A DNA stretch of 64,000 bases from NCBI GenBank assembly GCA_963656065.1, contig CAVKGV010000011.1:19294-83293 (forward strand). Direction: 5' to 3'. This document shows, in pieces, positions 16,393-24,705 of this stretch. Positions within the stretch are counted from its first letter, which is position 1; every line of letters starts with the position of its first letter. The notes under the pieces were generated by a model that saw only the letters and a list, made by a program, of their open reading frames with translations, did no database searches and was not told the origin of the DNA. The translations under genes and the position numbers were made by a program. The DNA is from Hallerella sp963656065. Lineage in GTDB: Bacteria; Fibrobacterota; Fibrobacteria; Fibrobacterales; Fibrobacteraceae.

Positions 16393-19300
16393 ATGAACTC
16401 GACCAAACAGAAACTGGCAGCGAAAAAGTTCGTAGAACATTGGACGGGAAAAGGCTACGAAAAAGGCGAAAGCCAGGCGTTCTGGATTTCCCTTTTGCGC
16501 GACGTTTTCGGCGTGGAACATCCCGAAGAAATCGTGAGCTTTGAAAGCCAGGTGAAGCTTTCGAGTACGAGCTTCATCGACGCCTACATCGCACCGACAA
16601 AGGTTCTCGTCGAACAAAAATCCATCGACAAGGATTTGCGGGCTCCCATCAGGCAGTCGGACGGAACGTCCCTTACGCCGTTCGGGCAGGCGAAACGCTA
16701 CGCAAGCGAGCTTCCGCTATCAAAACATCCACGCTATGTCGTGACTTGCAACTTCAAGAGCTTCCTCATCTACGACATGGAAAATCCGCAGGGCGAACCG
16801 GAAGAAGTCCTTCTCGAAAATCTGGAAAGGGAATTTTCCCGGCTGAATTTTCTGGTGGACGCCCGGAGCGAAGCGCTCAAGAGGGAACTGGAAGTCTCCA
16901 TCAAGGCGGGTGAACTTGTCGGGAAAATCTACGACGCGCTTGTCAAGGAATTCGGAAGTTCCCCGACCGCGGAAGATTTGCACAGTCTGAACGTTCTTTG
17001 TGTGCGGCTGGTATTTTGCCTTTATGCGGAAGACGCGGGAATCTTTGCGAAGGAACAATTTTACCTGTACATGAAAAGTTTCCGCCCGGAAAACATGCGG
17101 ATGGCGCTCAAGGATCTTTTCAAAACGCTCGACATGCCCGAAGCCTCGCGCGAAAAGTTTCTGGAACCGAAGCTGCGGGATTTCCCTTATGTGAACGGTT
17201 CGCTTTTCAAAGAACAGACGGGCGAAACGATTCCGCCGATTACCGAAGAGACGGCGCAAGTTCTGCTGGACCGCGCGAGTCGGGATTTCGACTGGTCGGA
17301 AATTTCCCCGACGATTTTTGGAGCCGTTTTTGAAAGCACGCTCAACCCGGAAACGCGGCGCAAGGGCGGAATGCACTACACGAGCATCGAGAACATCCGC
17401 AAGGTTATCGACCCGCTGTTTCTCGACAATCTTCGTGCGGAACTCGAGAAAATCAAGCGGACGGCTGTTGAAAAAACGCGCAACGCGGAACTTTTGAATT
17501 TCCAGAAAAAGCTCGGCGCACTCAAGTTTCTCGACCCGGCGTGCGGCAGCGGAAACTTTCTAACCGAAACCTACATCAGCCTGCGAACTCTCGAAAACGA
17601 AGCGCTCTCCTTTCGTCACGACGGCGAAGCGTTCCTCGATGTTTATGACGATTCCATCTTTGTGAATATCGGACAGTTCTACGGCATCGAAATCAACGAC
17701 TTTGCGGTAACCGTGGCAAAGACCGCGCTCTGGATCGCCGAAAGCCAGATGATGGAAAAGACTTCGGAAATTCTTCAGCGCAACCTTGAATTTCTTCCGC
17801 TCAAAACGAATGCGAACATCGTCGAAGGCAATGCGCTGAGGATGGATTGGGAGTATTTGCATGCGGAAGAGCTGGAACTTCCCCTGTTTGCGGATAGGTT
17901 AAATATCGTCCATCCAAAAGATATTCGCCCGGATATGAAAATGACCGTAGCCGAACCGGGAAAGCATTATGAAACGCTCACGGTCGTGACAGAAAATGTC
18001 CATCTTGGAACGGACGAGAAAAAGACAAACGAGAAAAATGTTTACGACTACATCATGGGAAATCCGCCGTTCGTGGGTGCGCGGCTCATGTCGGAAAGCC
18101 AGAAAAGCGATGTGTTCTTTGTGTGGGGAAACGCCAGGAACATCGGGAACGTGGATTATGTCTCGTGCTGGTACAGGAAAGCCGCCGACCTGACACGCGG
18201 CACAGGCACAAAATGCGCGCTCGTCTCCACAAACTCAATCACGCAGGGCGAGCAGGTCGCGATTATGTGGAAGCCGCTATTCGCTCGGGGAATTAAAATC
18301 GACTTCGCCTACAGGACTTTCAGATGGGACAGCGAGAGCACCGAAAAGGCGCATGTCCACTGTGTGATTGTGGGATTCTCACAAGGGGACAAGGAAAGTG
18401 GGATATGGGAAGCGGAAAATCAGGAATCAGAGGACATACATCAGGAATCAGTGAATGATGAGTTGAGAGTTAATAGTGGCGAGTCAATAGTGAATAGAAG
18501 CGAACTGTCCACTAGCAACTACTCATTACCAACTAAATTCATCATCGACGAGAAAGGCGAAAGACACGCGGCAAGGAACATCAACGGCTATCTTTTGGAC
18601 GCGTCGGACATCTTCGTGGAAAGCAGAAGCAAACCGCTGTGCGAAGTGCCAGAAATCGGAATCGGGAACAAGCCGATTGACGGCGGAAACTATCTTTTCA
18701 CGCAGGAGGAGAAAGACGCGTTTGTAAAGAAAGAGCCGCGCGCGGAAAAATACTTTAAAAAGTGGCTCGGCTCGGACGAGTTCATCAACCGCTACAGCCG
18801 GTGGTGCCTGTGGCTCGGGGACGCAACCCCGGCAGAGCTTGTGAAGATTCCGCTTGTGATGGAGCGCGTGAAGGCCGTGCGCGAGTTCAGACTTGCAAGC
18901 AGGAGCGCGCCGACGCAGAAGCTCGCGGAAAAGCCGACTCATTTCCATGTGGAGAACATGCCGAAAAGCGAATATATCCTAATTCCGCGAGTCTCGTCGG
19001 AAAAACGGAGCTATATTCCGATTGGATTCATCACGCCCGACATTCTCTGCAGCGATTCAGTCCACATTCTTGACTGCTCGAAGTCGAAGCTCGCGCCGAT
19101 TTTTGTTTTCGGCGTTCACACCTCATCAGTCCACATGGCGTGGACGCGCGCCGTCTGCGGCCGCCTTAAAAGCGATTTCCGATATTCCGCGCGGATTGTG
19201 TATAATAATTTCCCGTTCGTAACGCCGGAAAGTCACGCGGATTCGGAATTGCTACGCAATTCTAGGAACAAAGAAAAAAGCACGGAAACGCCGTCAGGCG

Positions 19301-19581
19301 TTTCGAATCCGTGTGACAATCTCCCGCACTGCACGCAGGCCCAGACAGAAAAAATCGAAAAGGCCGCAAAGCAAATCCTCGATGCGCGCGCGAAATATCC
19401 TGAGCTGTCGCTTGCCGAGCTGTACGGCGAGAATATGTTCATGTTTCCGGAGCTTGAAAAAGCCCACAAGGAAAACGACCGCGCAGTTCTTCAGGCATAC
19501 GGATTTCCGCAAGACGCGACAGAATCTGAAATTGTCGCACGGCTATTTGAGATGTATGAAAAATTGACACAGGAAAAGTAA
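16393..19581 (+). CDS. MmeI-like type IIL restriction-modification enzyme (single polypeptide)
   Basis: 1,062-residue fusion of endonuclease, adenine methyltransferase and target-recognition domain. The N-terminal PD-(D/E)xK site is Asp63 with Glu74-Gln-Lys76. A helical spacer follows, then the N6-adenine methyltransferase core: GMHYTS near residue 330, motif I FLDPACGSGNFL near 380 and catalytic NPPF near 557. The recognition domain (~600-890) and the MmeI C-terminal helices (ILDARAKYPELSLAELY) complete it. AGGAGGG precedes the start. Two in-frame stretches look inserted and made of repeat DNA: ~residues 673-715 in the recognition domain and ~947-976 before the C-terminal helices. With both it is longer than the roughly 900-residue family norm. 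It may modify and cut at one site; activity after the insertions is uncertain. Confidence 0.9.
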   Translation: MNSTKQKLAAKKFVEHWTGKGYEKGESQAFWISLLRDVFGVEHPEEIVSFESQVKLSSTSFIDAYIAPTKVLVEQKSIDKDLRAPIRQSDGTSLTPFGQAKRYASELPLSKHPRYVVTCNFKSFLIYDMENPQGEPEEVLLENLEREFSRLNFLVDARSEALKRELEVSIKAGELVGKIYDALVKEFGSSPTAEDLHSLNVLCVRLVFCLYAEDAGIFAKEQFYLYMKSFRPENMRMALKDLFKTLDMPEASREKFLEPKLRDFPYVNGSLFKEQTGETIPPITEETAQVLLDRASRDFDWSEISPTIFGAVFESTLNPETRRKGGMHYTSIENIRKVIDPLFLDNLRAELEKIKRTAVEKTRNAELLNFQKKLGALKFLDPACGSGNFLTETYISLRTLENEALSFRHDGEAFLDVYDDSIFVNIGQFYGIEINDFAVTVAKTALWIAESQMMEKTSEILQRNLEFLPLKTNANIVEGNALRMDWEYLHAEELELPLFADRLNIVHPKDIRPDMKMTVAEPGKHYETLTVVTENVHLGTDEKKTNEKNVYDYIMGNPPFVGARLMSESQKSDVFFVWGNARNIGNVDYVSCWYRKAADLTRGTGTKCALVSTNSITQGEQVAIMWKPLFARGIKIDFAYRTFRWDSESTEKAHVHCVIVGFSQGDKESGIWEAENQESEDIHQESVNDELRVNSGESIVNRSELSTSNYSLPTKFIIDEKGERHAARNINGYLLDASDIFVESRSKPLCEVPEIGIGNKPIDGGNYLFTQEEKDAFVKKEPRAEKYFKKWLGSDEFINRYSRWCLWLGDATPAELVKIPLVMERVKAVREFRLASRSAPTQKLAEKPTHFHVENMPKSEYILIPRVSSEKRSYIPIGFITPDILCSDSVHILDCSKSKLAPIFVFGVHTSSVHMAWTRAVCGRLKSDFRYSARIVYNNFPFVTPESHADSELLRNSRNKEKSTETPSGVSNPCDNLPHCTQAQTEKIEKAAKQILDARAKYPELSLAELYGENMFMFPELEKAHKENDRAVLQAYGFPQDATESEIVARLFEMYEKLTQEK
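18419..18528. repeat. AT-rich repeat DNA embedded in the MmeI-like recognition domain
   Basis: A perfect 12-bp direct repeat (ATCAGGAATCAG at 18419-18430 and 18440-18451, period 21 bp) is followed by an imperfect inverted repeat: left arm 18454-18483, right arm 18505-18528, sharing CCACTA, AACT and ACTCAT blocks in opposite orientation. The stretch is AT-rich and encodes a Ser/Asn/Glu-rich, low-complexity insert (QESEDIHQESVNDELR onward) unlike the flanking protein. This suggests a palindromic repeat that entered the gene in frame. The boundaries are my estimate. Confidence 0.6.
19232..19317. repeat. Cloverleaf-like palindromic element inside the MmeI-like gene
   Basis: The outer arms GTCACGCGGATTCG (19232-19245) and CGAATCCGTGTGAC (19304-19317) are complementary at all but one position. 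Between them lie two perfect hairpins: GAATTGC-TAC-GCAATTC (19246-19262) and GAAACGCC-GTCA-GGCGTTTC (19285-19304, sharing its last base with the right arm). The whole could fold as a cloverleaf or cruciform. It is read in frame as about 28 residues that interrupt the usual MmeI C-terminal sequence. A related copy ends the next gene at 20037. The pattern resembles a miniature palindromic mobile or REP-type element. Confidence 0.75.
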
Positions 19582-19631
19582 AATGACACTGGAATTTTTT
19601 ACCAATGCAAAAGCGCATAAGGAAAAGTGCA

Positions 19632-20036
19632 ATGCAAGATGAAGAATTGACAGGGAAAATTATAAATGCTTGTATGGAAGTTCACAATAAATTGGGAAAC
19701 GGATTCTTGGAGCCTGTTTATCAAGAAGCCTTAGAAAAAGAATTCAAATCGCAAAAAATTCCTTATGAACGGGAAAAATTCCTGCCTATCGTATATAAAG
19801 GCGAAATGCTTAGCAAAAAATATTTTGCAGACTTTATATGTTTTGGAAAAATTATAGTGGAACTCAAGTCTGTGACAATTTTAGCAAAACCACATAAAGC
19901 TCAAGTGATAAATTATTTAAAAGCCGCAAATATGGAAATAGGACTTCTGGTCAATTTCGGGGAAACAAAATTAAAATGGGAAAGGGTTACAAGATTCACC
20001 GCAAGAAATTACGTTAGTAATTCCGAATCCGTGTGA
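19632..20036 (+). CDS. GxxExxY-family protein
   Basis: Small protein of 134 residues with the family signature GFLEPVY (G-x-x-E-x-x-Y) and a nuclease-like core ADFICFGKIIVELKSV, whose D...ExK pattern suggests a PD-(D/E)xK fold. The function of this family is not established. The start is taken at 19632 because AAGGAAAAG lies just upstream; an upstream ATG at 19605 has no such site. The gene is much more AT-rich than its neighbours, which suggests transfer. The usual family end is near GETKLKWERV; the last ~15 residues (TARNYVSNSESV) and the stop are supplied by a palindromic repeat. It sits directly downstream of the MmeI-like enzyme. Confidence 0.85.
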   Translation: MQDEELTGKIINACMEVHNKLGNGFLEPVYQEALEKEFKSQKIPYEREKFLPIVYKGEMLSKKYFADFICFGKIIVELKSVTILAKPHKAQVINYLKAANMEIGLLVNFGETKLKWERVTRFTARNYVSNSESV

Positions 20037-20037
20037 C
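19986..20037. repeat. Second copy of the palindromic element at the 3' end of the GxxExxY gene
   Basis: The right arm GAATCCGTGTGAC (20025-20037) is identical to the right arm of the element at 19232-19317. An internal perfect hairpin AATTAC-GTTA-GTAATT spans 20007-20022, and a degenerate left arm (GTTACAAGATTC, starting near 19987) pairs with the right arm with one gap. The element provides the C-terminal codons and stop of the GxxExxY gene. On the opposite strand the same repeat would supply the ending VTRIRNY, so the element can terminate genes in either direction. Confidence 0.65.
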
Positions 20038-20112
20038 AAAAAAATTGATTATAGCGATTGGCAAAATTTTCGCAGATAGGTCTGATGCTGGAATTGCTAT
20101 ATTCCCGAAACG

Positions 20113-20703
20113 ATGAATACCATAGACTGCATATTTTCCCGGCGCAGCACGCGCAACTACAAGCCTCTTCCCGTGGAAAAGGAAAAGCTCTTGAAAATCG
20201 TCGAAGCGGGCCGCTTTGCGCCGAGCGGTGGCAACAACCAGACGAACCACTTTTTGGTCATCCAAAATGCGGAAGTTCGAAAGGTGCTCGTGTCGCTTGT
20301 GGAAAAGGCTTTTGCCGAAATGCAGGTGACGGAAGGAATGTATCGGAGCATCAAAAATTCCATTTTGAGCTCGCAAAAAGGCGGCTACGTTTTTTGTTAC
20401 AACGCTCCCGTTCTCATCGTCGTTGCGAACCAAAAGGATTACGGCAACAACATGGCGGATGCGGCGATTGCCATTGAAAACATGATGCTCGAAGCGAATG
20501 AACTCGACCTCGGCAGCTGCTGGATCAATCAGCTCCGCTGGCTGAATGAAAACCCGGAAATCCTTCGCTATTTGCGAACGCTTGGTCTTGGCGAAAACGA
20601 ACGCGTCTATGGTTCACTTGCCGTCGGCTATCCCGAAACTTCCGACGGGCTTCCGCTTCGAAAGTCTTTGGAACGAAAAGGGAATCCGGTAACCTGGATT
20701 TAA
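20113..20703 (+). CDS. Nitroreductase-family flavoprotein
   Basis: FMN-dependent NAD(P)H oxidoreductase of 196 residues in the nitroreductase superfamily. FMN-phosphate residues appear in the N-terminal SRRSTRNYK, and the family motifs FAPSGGNNQTNHF, AIENMMLEANELDLGSCWINQL and the terminal SLAVGYPE are present. The physiological substrate is not predictable. Despite the FeS-like name of some relatives, there is no ferredoxin domain. No clear ribosome-binding site is visible, but a TATATT hexamer lies at 20098-20103, only 9 bp before the start. It is a core-like gene bordering the accessory restriction patch. Confidence 0.9.
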   Translation: MNTIDCIFSRRSTRNYKPLPVEKEKLLKIVEAGRFAPSGGNNQTNHFLVIQNAEVRKVLVSLVEKAFAEMQVTEGMYRSIKNSILSSQKGGYVFCYNAPVLIVVANQKDYGNNMADAAIAIENMMLEANELDLGSCWINQLRWLNENPEILRYLRTLGLGENERVYGSLAVGYPETSDGLPLRKSLERKGNPVTWI

Positions 20704-20708
20704 AACGT

Positions 20709-20839
20709 TTTTTACACGGAATTTGTGGCGACTTTTGGAAAACGGGGAATTTGCTGTGTAAATTTTATGAAAATCGGTGATAGCCTCATCACATCCGATG
20801 CTTGTCTCCGTTGAAACCGTTTGCTTTTTCCGTGTAAAA
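20709..20839. promoter_or_regulatory. Inverted TTTTTACACGGAA boxes upstream of the TIGR02147 gene
   Basis: TTTTTACACGGAA at 20709-20721 recurs as its exact reverse complement at 20827-20839, just before the start codon of the TIGR02147 gene. A related GTGTAAATTTTATG at 20756-20769 resembles the sequence over that start (GTGTAAAAATTTATG). The boxes frame the whole intergenic region, as expected for operators of a regulator or for a terminator/anti-terminator pair. The binding protein is unknown; the downstream regulator is an obvious candidate. A 15-codon open frame (20767-20814) lies between them and may be a leader or chance. Confidence 0.45.
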
Positions 20840-20843
20840 ATTT

Positions 20844-21704
20844 ATGTTTAAAATCGATATGTCGGCGATAGATAAACTTTTTGATTACGACGATTACCGT
20901 TGTTTTTTGAAGGATTATTTTGACGAGCAGAAAAAATTGCGTGCGGTCTTTTCGCATCGCTTTTTTGCCGCCAAGGCGGGCTTCAGTTCGTCATCCTATT
21001 GTCTCAACGTGATTCGCGGACGCTTTAACCTGACGGAAAAATCCATCGCCAAGATGACGAAAGCGATGGGACTGAACAATAGCCAATCCAGATATTTTGC
21101 CGCACTCGTGGAATACAACCAGGCAAAGCGCGTCGAGGAGCGCGAAAACGCTTGGGATGAAATCGTCCAGATCCGTTCCAAAAATGAATTTGTACACATT
21201 TCGCACGACCAGAAAGATTTTTTTTCCAAGTGGTATTATCCGGTTTTGCGGGAGCTTGTCTGCCATCCGGATTTTGACGGCGATATGACGCATTTGGCGC
21301 GGACGGTTGTGCCGAGGGTCTCGACGGAAGAGGCGCGGATGGCTGTTCTCAATATGCTGCGCTGGAAACTCATCGAAAAAGATTCGGCGGGAAAATTTCA
21401 TCGCACGTCGCAGATGCTTGATGCGAAAAATGTTTCCCCGATGGATTTGAGGCGGATTCGGCGCGAGTATGTGCAGCAGGCAATCGGAGCCGTGGAAACG
21501 AAAAATCCGAACGAACGTTTTGCGACTTTTACGACGCTCGCGATGAGCGAAAAATCGTATGACTATGCGGTCAAGATTTTAGAAGAGGCTCGGCAAAAAA
21601 TCATGGCGAAAGCCTCCGACGATTCTTCGGTGGAAAAAATTTACGAGATGATGATCGTCGCTTATCCGATGAGCGAAAAATTGGGCAAGGAGAATGGTAA
21701 ATGA
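20844..21704 (+). CDS. TIGR02147-family protein (Fibrobacter paralogous family)
   Basis: 286 residues beginning with the family hallmark IDKLFDYDDYRCFLKDYFDEQKK, followed by an HTH-like segment (FSHRFFAAKAGFSSSSYCLNVIRGRFNLTEKSIAKM) and a helical C-terminal half. TIGR02147 is one of the largest paralogous families of Fibrobacter; a DNA-binding regulatory role is plausible but unproven. The start could be 20844 or the ATG at 20859; neither has a good ribosome-binding site. It overlaps the next lipoprotein gene by ATGA, so it may control or sense that partner. Confidence 0.85.
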   Translation: MFKIDMSAIDKLFDYDDYRCFLKDYFDEQKKLRAVFSHRFFAAKAGFSSSSYCLNVIRGRFNLTEKSIAKMTKAMGLNNSQSRYFAALVEYNQAKRVEERENAWDEIVQIRSKNEFVHISHDQKDFFSKWYYPVLRELVCHPDFDGDMTHLARTVVPRVSTEEARMAVLNMLRWKLIEKDSAGKFHRTSQMLDAKNVSPMDLRRIRREYVQQAIGAVETKNPNERFATFTTLAMSEKSYDYAVKILEEARQKIMAKASDDSSVEKIYEMMIVAYPMSEKLGKENGK

Positions 21705-23254
21705 AATATCCTTTTGCGCTGGTTCATTTGTGTGTAATCGTCGGTGCGCTTGTCGTAGGCTGCTCGGACGAACGGAATGCCGGAGGCGTGACGGATATCG
21801 GTAATTCCATTGCCGGGAAAATTTTCCTTTCGGATGGGGTGACGCCCGCAGCGAATGCCCGTGTCGTCGCATATGAAGATTCCTGGAAAAATGTTCAGAT
21901 TGCGGATTCCGTGGTCGCCATTTCAGATAGCGTGGGAAACTTCATTTTGGAAAATGTCAAAAGCGAAATGCACGTCCTGTATGCCGGAAAGGCCGGGGAA
22001 AACATCCTTTTGAATTCGATCGAAGATTCGATGAAAGTCGTGCTGGGAAACGCCAAGTCGCTTTCCGGAAAAATTTCTGCGGAATCTTCCGGGTCGGTGA
22101 GAATCGTCGGGACAAACTTGACAGCGAAACTCAATGCGAACGGTGAATTTTCCTTTGATTCGATTCCGCCTGGCAACATTTCGCTTGTCTATGTCCAAAA
22201 TTCGCAGTCGCGTTCATCCTTTAATTTTAGTACGACTGACGAACGCTCGGAAATCGCCCTGCCGCTTTTGAAAACCTTTGCGCAGACGGATTCCATTTTG
22301 GTCGTTGCCGATGCTTCGCTGTATTCGGATTCTTCCTTTGGCGCATCGTTCGGATCTTCGCTTGTGACGGCGATTTCGGTAAAGCTTGAAAGTTCATCGA
22401 CGGAGACGCTCCGGAATTTTGTAATGCCTGTAAAATTCAACAACAAAATCGATTTTTCCGCATTTGCGGATCCGGACTCTTTCTCGGTCGTTTCGGAAAA
22501 CGGTGTTGAGCAAAATTTTGAAGTGGATTACTGGACACCGCACGCTTCGCAGGGAGTTCTGTGGGTGCGCCTGGATTCGCTTGAAACGGGAGCGGAATGT
22601 GTGAATTTGTATGTAATCCGTCGGAATGGGAACACGGCTTCCCGTGCGTTTTTGACATCGGATTCCGTTCTTGCGGTGCTCCACATGAACGGTGATGCCC
22701 AAATTCACGCCGCTTCGGATTCGGACAAGGCTTTCGGCTTCATCGGTTACGGGGCGACGTTCTCTGCGGGACAGTATATTTCCTTGGATTCGTTGAATCC
22801 TTTTGCCGGCGATTTTACGCTTTCTGCCTGGGCGTTGTGGAATGGCGCGGACGGAACGCATCAGGTTTTGTTTGCCAAACGCGCTTCGGCGGATTCGACG
22901 ATTTTCCAGTGGTATTATGACAACATCAATTCGGTGTTTGCCGTTTACAATGTCGTCCAATGGGATTCGATTCCGGCGGCAACTTCGGCGATTGATACAA
23001 GCGGATGGAACTTGCTAAGCCTGGTTTCCAAAAACGATACGGTTTCGATGTTCGTGAACGGAACGCTTGTCGGCGAGCCTGTCGCCATCCCGCTTTACAA
23101 AACGGATATCGGAGTTCCGCTTCGCGTCGGCGGTAACGATGTCGCGGAGGAATCGTGGAACGGCTCGCTTGATGAAATTCGGGTGATGAATACGGCTCGG
23201 TCTGCAGAATGGTTGCGGATGGAATATGTGACGCAGCGGCCCGCGCAGAATTAG
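21701..23254 (+). CDS. Lipoprotein with carboxypeptidase-like repeat, DUF2341 and LamG domains
   Basis: 517-residue surface lipoprotein (signal peptide, lipobox VVGC). Residues ~35-115 look like a carboxypeptidase-regulatory-like beta sandwich (GKIFLSDGVTPAANARVVAYED), residues ~230-330 like DUF2341 (NFEVDYWTPHASQGVLWVRLDSL), and ~340-510 like a LamG/concanavalin-A fold (FAGDFTLSAWALWNG, WNGSLDEIRVMNTARSAEWLRMEY). Such proteins are candidates for carbohydrate or surface binding. It is translationally coupled to the TIGR02147 gene, a recurring pairing that suggests the regulator acts on it. No catalytic residues can be assigned. Confidence 0.83.
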   Translation: MKYPFALVHLCVIVGALVVGCSDERNAGGVTDIGNSIAGKIFLSDGVTPAANARVVAYEDSWKNVQIADSVVAISDSVGNFILENVKSEMHVLYAGKAGENILLNSIEDSMKVVLGNAKSLSGKISAESSGSVRIVGTNLTAKLNANGEFSFDSIPPGNISLVYVQNSQSRSSFNFSTTDERSEIALPLLKTFAQTDSILVVADASLYSDSSFGASFGSSLVTAISVKLESSSTETLRNFVMPVKFNNKIDFSAFADPDSFSVVSENGVEQNFEVDYWTPHASQGVLWVRLDSLETGAECVNLYVIRRNGNTASRAFLTSDSVLAVLHMNGDAQIHAASDSDKAFGFIGYGATFSAGQYISLDSLNPFAGDFTLSAWALWNGADGTHQVLFAKRASADSTIFQWYYDNINSVFAVYNVVQWDSIPAATSAIDTSGWNLLSLVSKNDTVSMFVNGTLVGEPVAIPLYKTDIGVPLRVGGNDVAEESWNGSLDEIRVMNTARSAEWLRMEYVTQRPAQN

Positions 23255-23293
23255 TTGCGTGTTGATGGCAGAGCGCGGCAGATCTCTAAAACC

Positions 23294-23974
23294 CTAGGCT
23301 TTATTGGCTGGGCTTTTAACACGAATCATCGTATAGACTTTTGACGCCGGGACGGAATAGAGCCTGTCTTCTTCGGGGGAGTAGGCGGAAAGGCTTTTTC
23401 CATAGACGCAACCGGAATCGAGCCCGCGGAATCCGGGAACGTTTACCAGACCTTTGGCTGCCCAGTGCCCGAAGATGACGAGCTTCGGCCATTTGACGCA
23501 TTCGAACCAGGCGGGATCTTTCGGCGTATTGAGATTTTCGCCCTTGCCGTCCCAGGTTCGCACGGAAAGGAGAACATTCGTGTCCATTTCCTCGAGGTTC
23601 CGCTTGCCGGGCTCAAGTCCTGCGTGGACAAGCAGCGCGCTTGGCGTGTCGATCCAGAGCGGCCATTTTTTGACGACTTCCGCAATCCAGAACGGATCTT
23701 CGAGAATATCCGCCATCCGCTTTTCCTTTTCGGTCCAGAATTCTTCCGGGGTTGTGGCTAGCTGGAGAAGGCGCGCTTCGTGGTTGCCGAGAACGCACTT
23801 AAAACCGTTGGCGAGAATTTCCCTGACGACTTTGACGGAGCTGGGGCCTTTGTTAATCAGGTCTCCGGTGAAATAGACCGTGTCGTCTCCCGGCGTGTAA
23901 CGGACCTGTTCGAGCATCTTCATCATCTCGTCATAGCATCCGTGGACATCTCCGATAAAGATGGACCGCTTCAT
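23294..23974 (-). CDS. ApaH/PrpE-like metallophosphoesterase
   Basis: 226-residue member of the PPP-type metallophosphatases. The dimetal motifs are all near the N-terminus in order: GDVHG, GDLINKG and GNHE. The late histidines occur in LLVHAGLEP and VIFGHWAAKG. Relatives include diadenosine tetraphosphatase ApaH, PrpE and bacterial Ser/Thr phosphatases; the substrate cannot be fixed from sequence. It overlaps rluB by ATGA and is the last gene of a four-gene minus-strand run. It converges on the LamG lipoprotein gene with 39 bp between, where no clear terminator is seen. Confidence 0.88.
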   Translation of the reverse strand: MKRSIFIGDVHGCYDEMMKMLEQVRYTPGDDTVYFTGDLINKGPSSVKVVREILANGFKCVLGNHEARLLQLATTPEEFWTEKEKRMADILEDPFWIAEVVKKWPLWIDTPSALLVHAGLEPGKRNLEEMDTNVLLSVRTWDGKGENLNTPKDPAWFECVKWPKLVIFGHWAAKGLVNVPGFRGLDSGCVYGKSLSAYSPEEDRLYSVPASKVYTMIRVKSPANKA

Positions 23975-24705
23975 CTTTGCCCGGAATTTTCGCTAGCCCC
24001 GCGGAGAGTCTTTTCTTCGGACGGGGTGAGTTCCCGAAATTCACCCGGGCGCAAATTTCCGAGGGTAATCCCTGCGTAGGAGACGCGCTTTAAATCGCGG
24101 ATGGTGTAGCCGACCGCTTCGAGCATCCGGCGGATTTCGCGGTTTTTGCCTTCGCAGAGTACTATCTCGAAAAATCCCTGGTCAAAGAAAATTTCTTCGG
24201 CGTGTCCTTCCTCGATTTCCCCGCGTTCGTTTTCTCCGATTTCCACGCCGGCGATGAGTCGGTCCGCGGCCGAGCGGCCGAGCGGTCGTGTCGTCCAAAC
24301 GTAATAGCTCCGGGGAACCTCGAATTTCGGATGTGTTAGCTTGTATATCAGATCGCCGTCGTCGGTAAAAAGCAAGAGTCCGCGGCTCTGGAGGTCCAGT
24401 CTCCCGATGTATTTCATGTTGCGGTATTCTGTTGGCAGATAGTCGTAAACCGTTGCGCGGTCCTGCGGGTCGCTTGCGGAACAGACGCATCCGGCTGGCT
24501 TGTGGAACAGGAGAATCTTGTGCTTTTTCGGGGCGAAAACGCGCTTGCCATCGACGCGGACGTCGTCTTTTTCATCGACTTCTCTTCCGGGCTCGGTGAG
24601 AGTTTCCCCGTTTACCTGGATGCGTCCGTTCCGAATGATTTCGTCGGCGGCGCGGCGGCTTGCCACACCGCACAGAGAAAGAAACTTGTTAATTCGCATT
24701 TTCAT
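23971..24705 (-). CDS. Pseudouridine synthase RluB/RsuA family
   Basis: 244 residues: an N-terminal S4 RNA-binding domain (RINKFLSLCGVASRRAADEII) and a catalytic domain with the key Asp in GRLDLQSRGLLLFT. Later motifs are YYVWTTRPL and CEGKNREIRRMLEAVGY. Members modify 23S rRNA (RluB) or 16S rRNA (RsuA); the layout favours RluB-like. The upstream ATG at 24705 is chosen because AAGGA precedes it at good spacing; a second ATG is two codons later. It overlaps the Ppx/GppA gene by 17 bp, and the downstream phosphatase by 4 bp. Confidence 0.93.
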   Translation of the reverse strand: MKMRINKFLSLCGVASRRAADEIIRNGRIQVNGETLTEPGREVDEKDDVRVDGKRVFAPKKHKILLFHKPAGCVCSASDPQDRATVYDYLPTEYRNMKYIGRLDLQSRGLLLFTDDGDLIYKLTHPKFEVPRSYYVWTTRPLGRSAADRLIAGVEIGENERGEIEEGHAEEIFFDQGFFEIVLCEGKNREIRRMLEAVGYTIRDLKRVSYAGITLGNLRPGEFRELTPSEEKTLRGASENSGQR

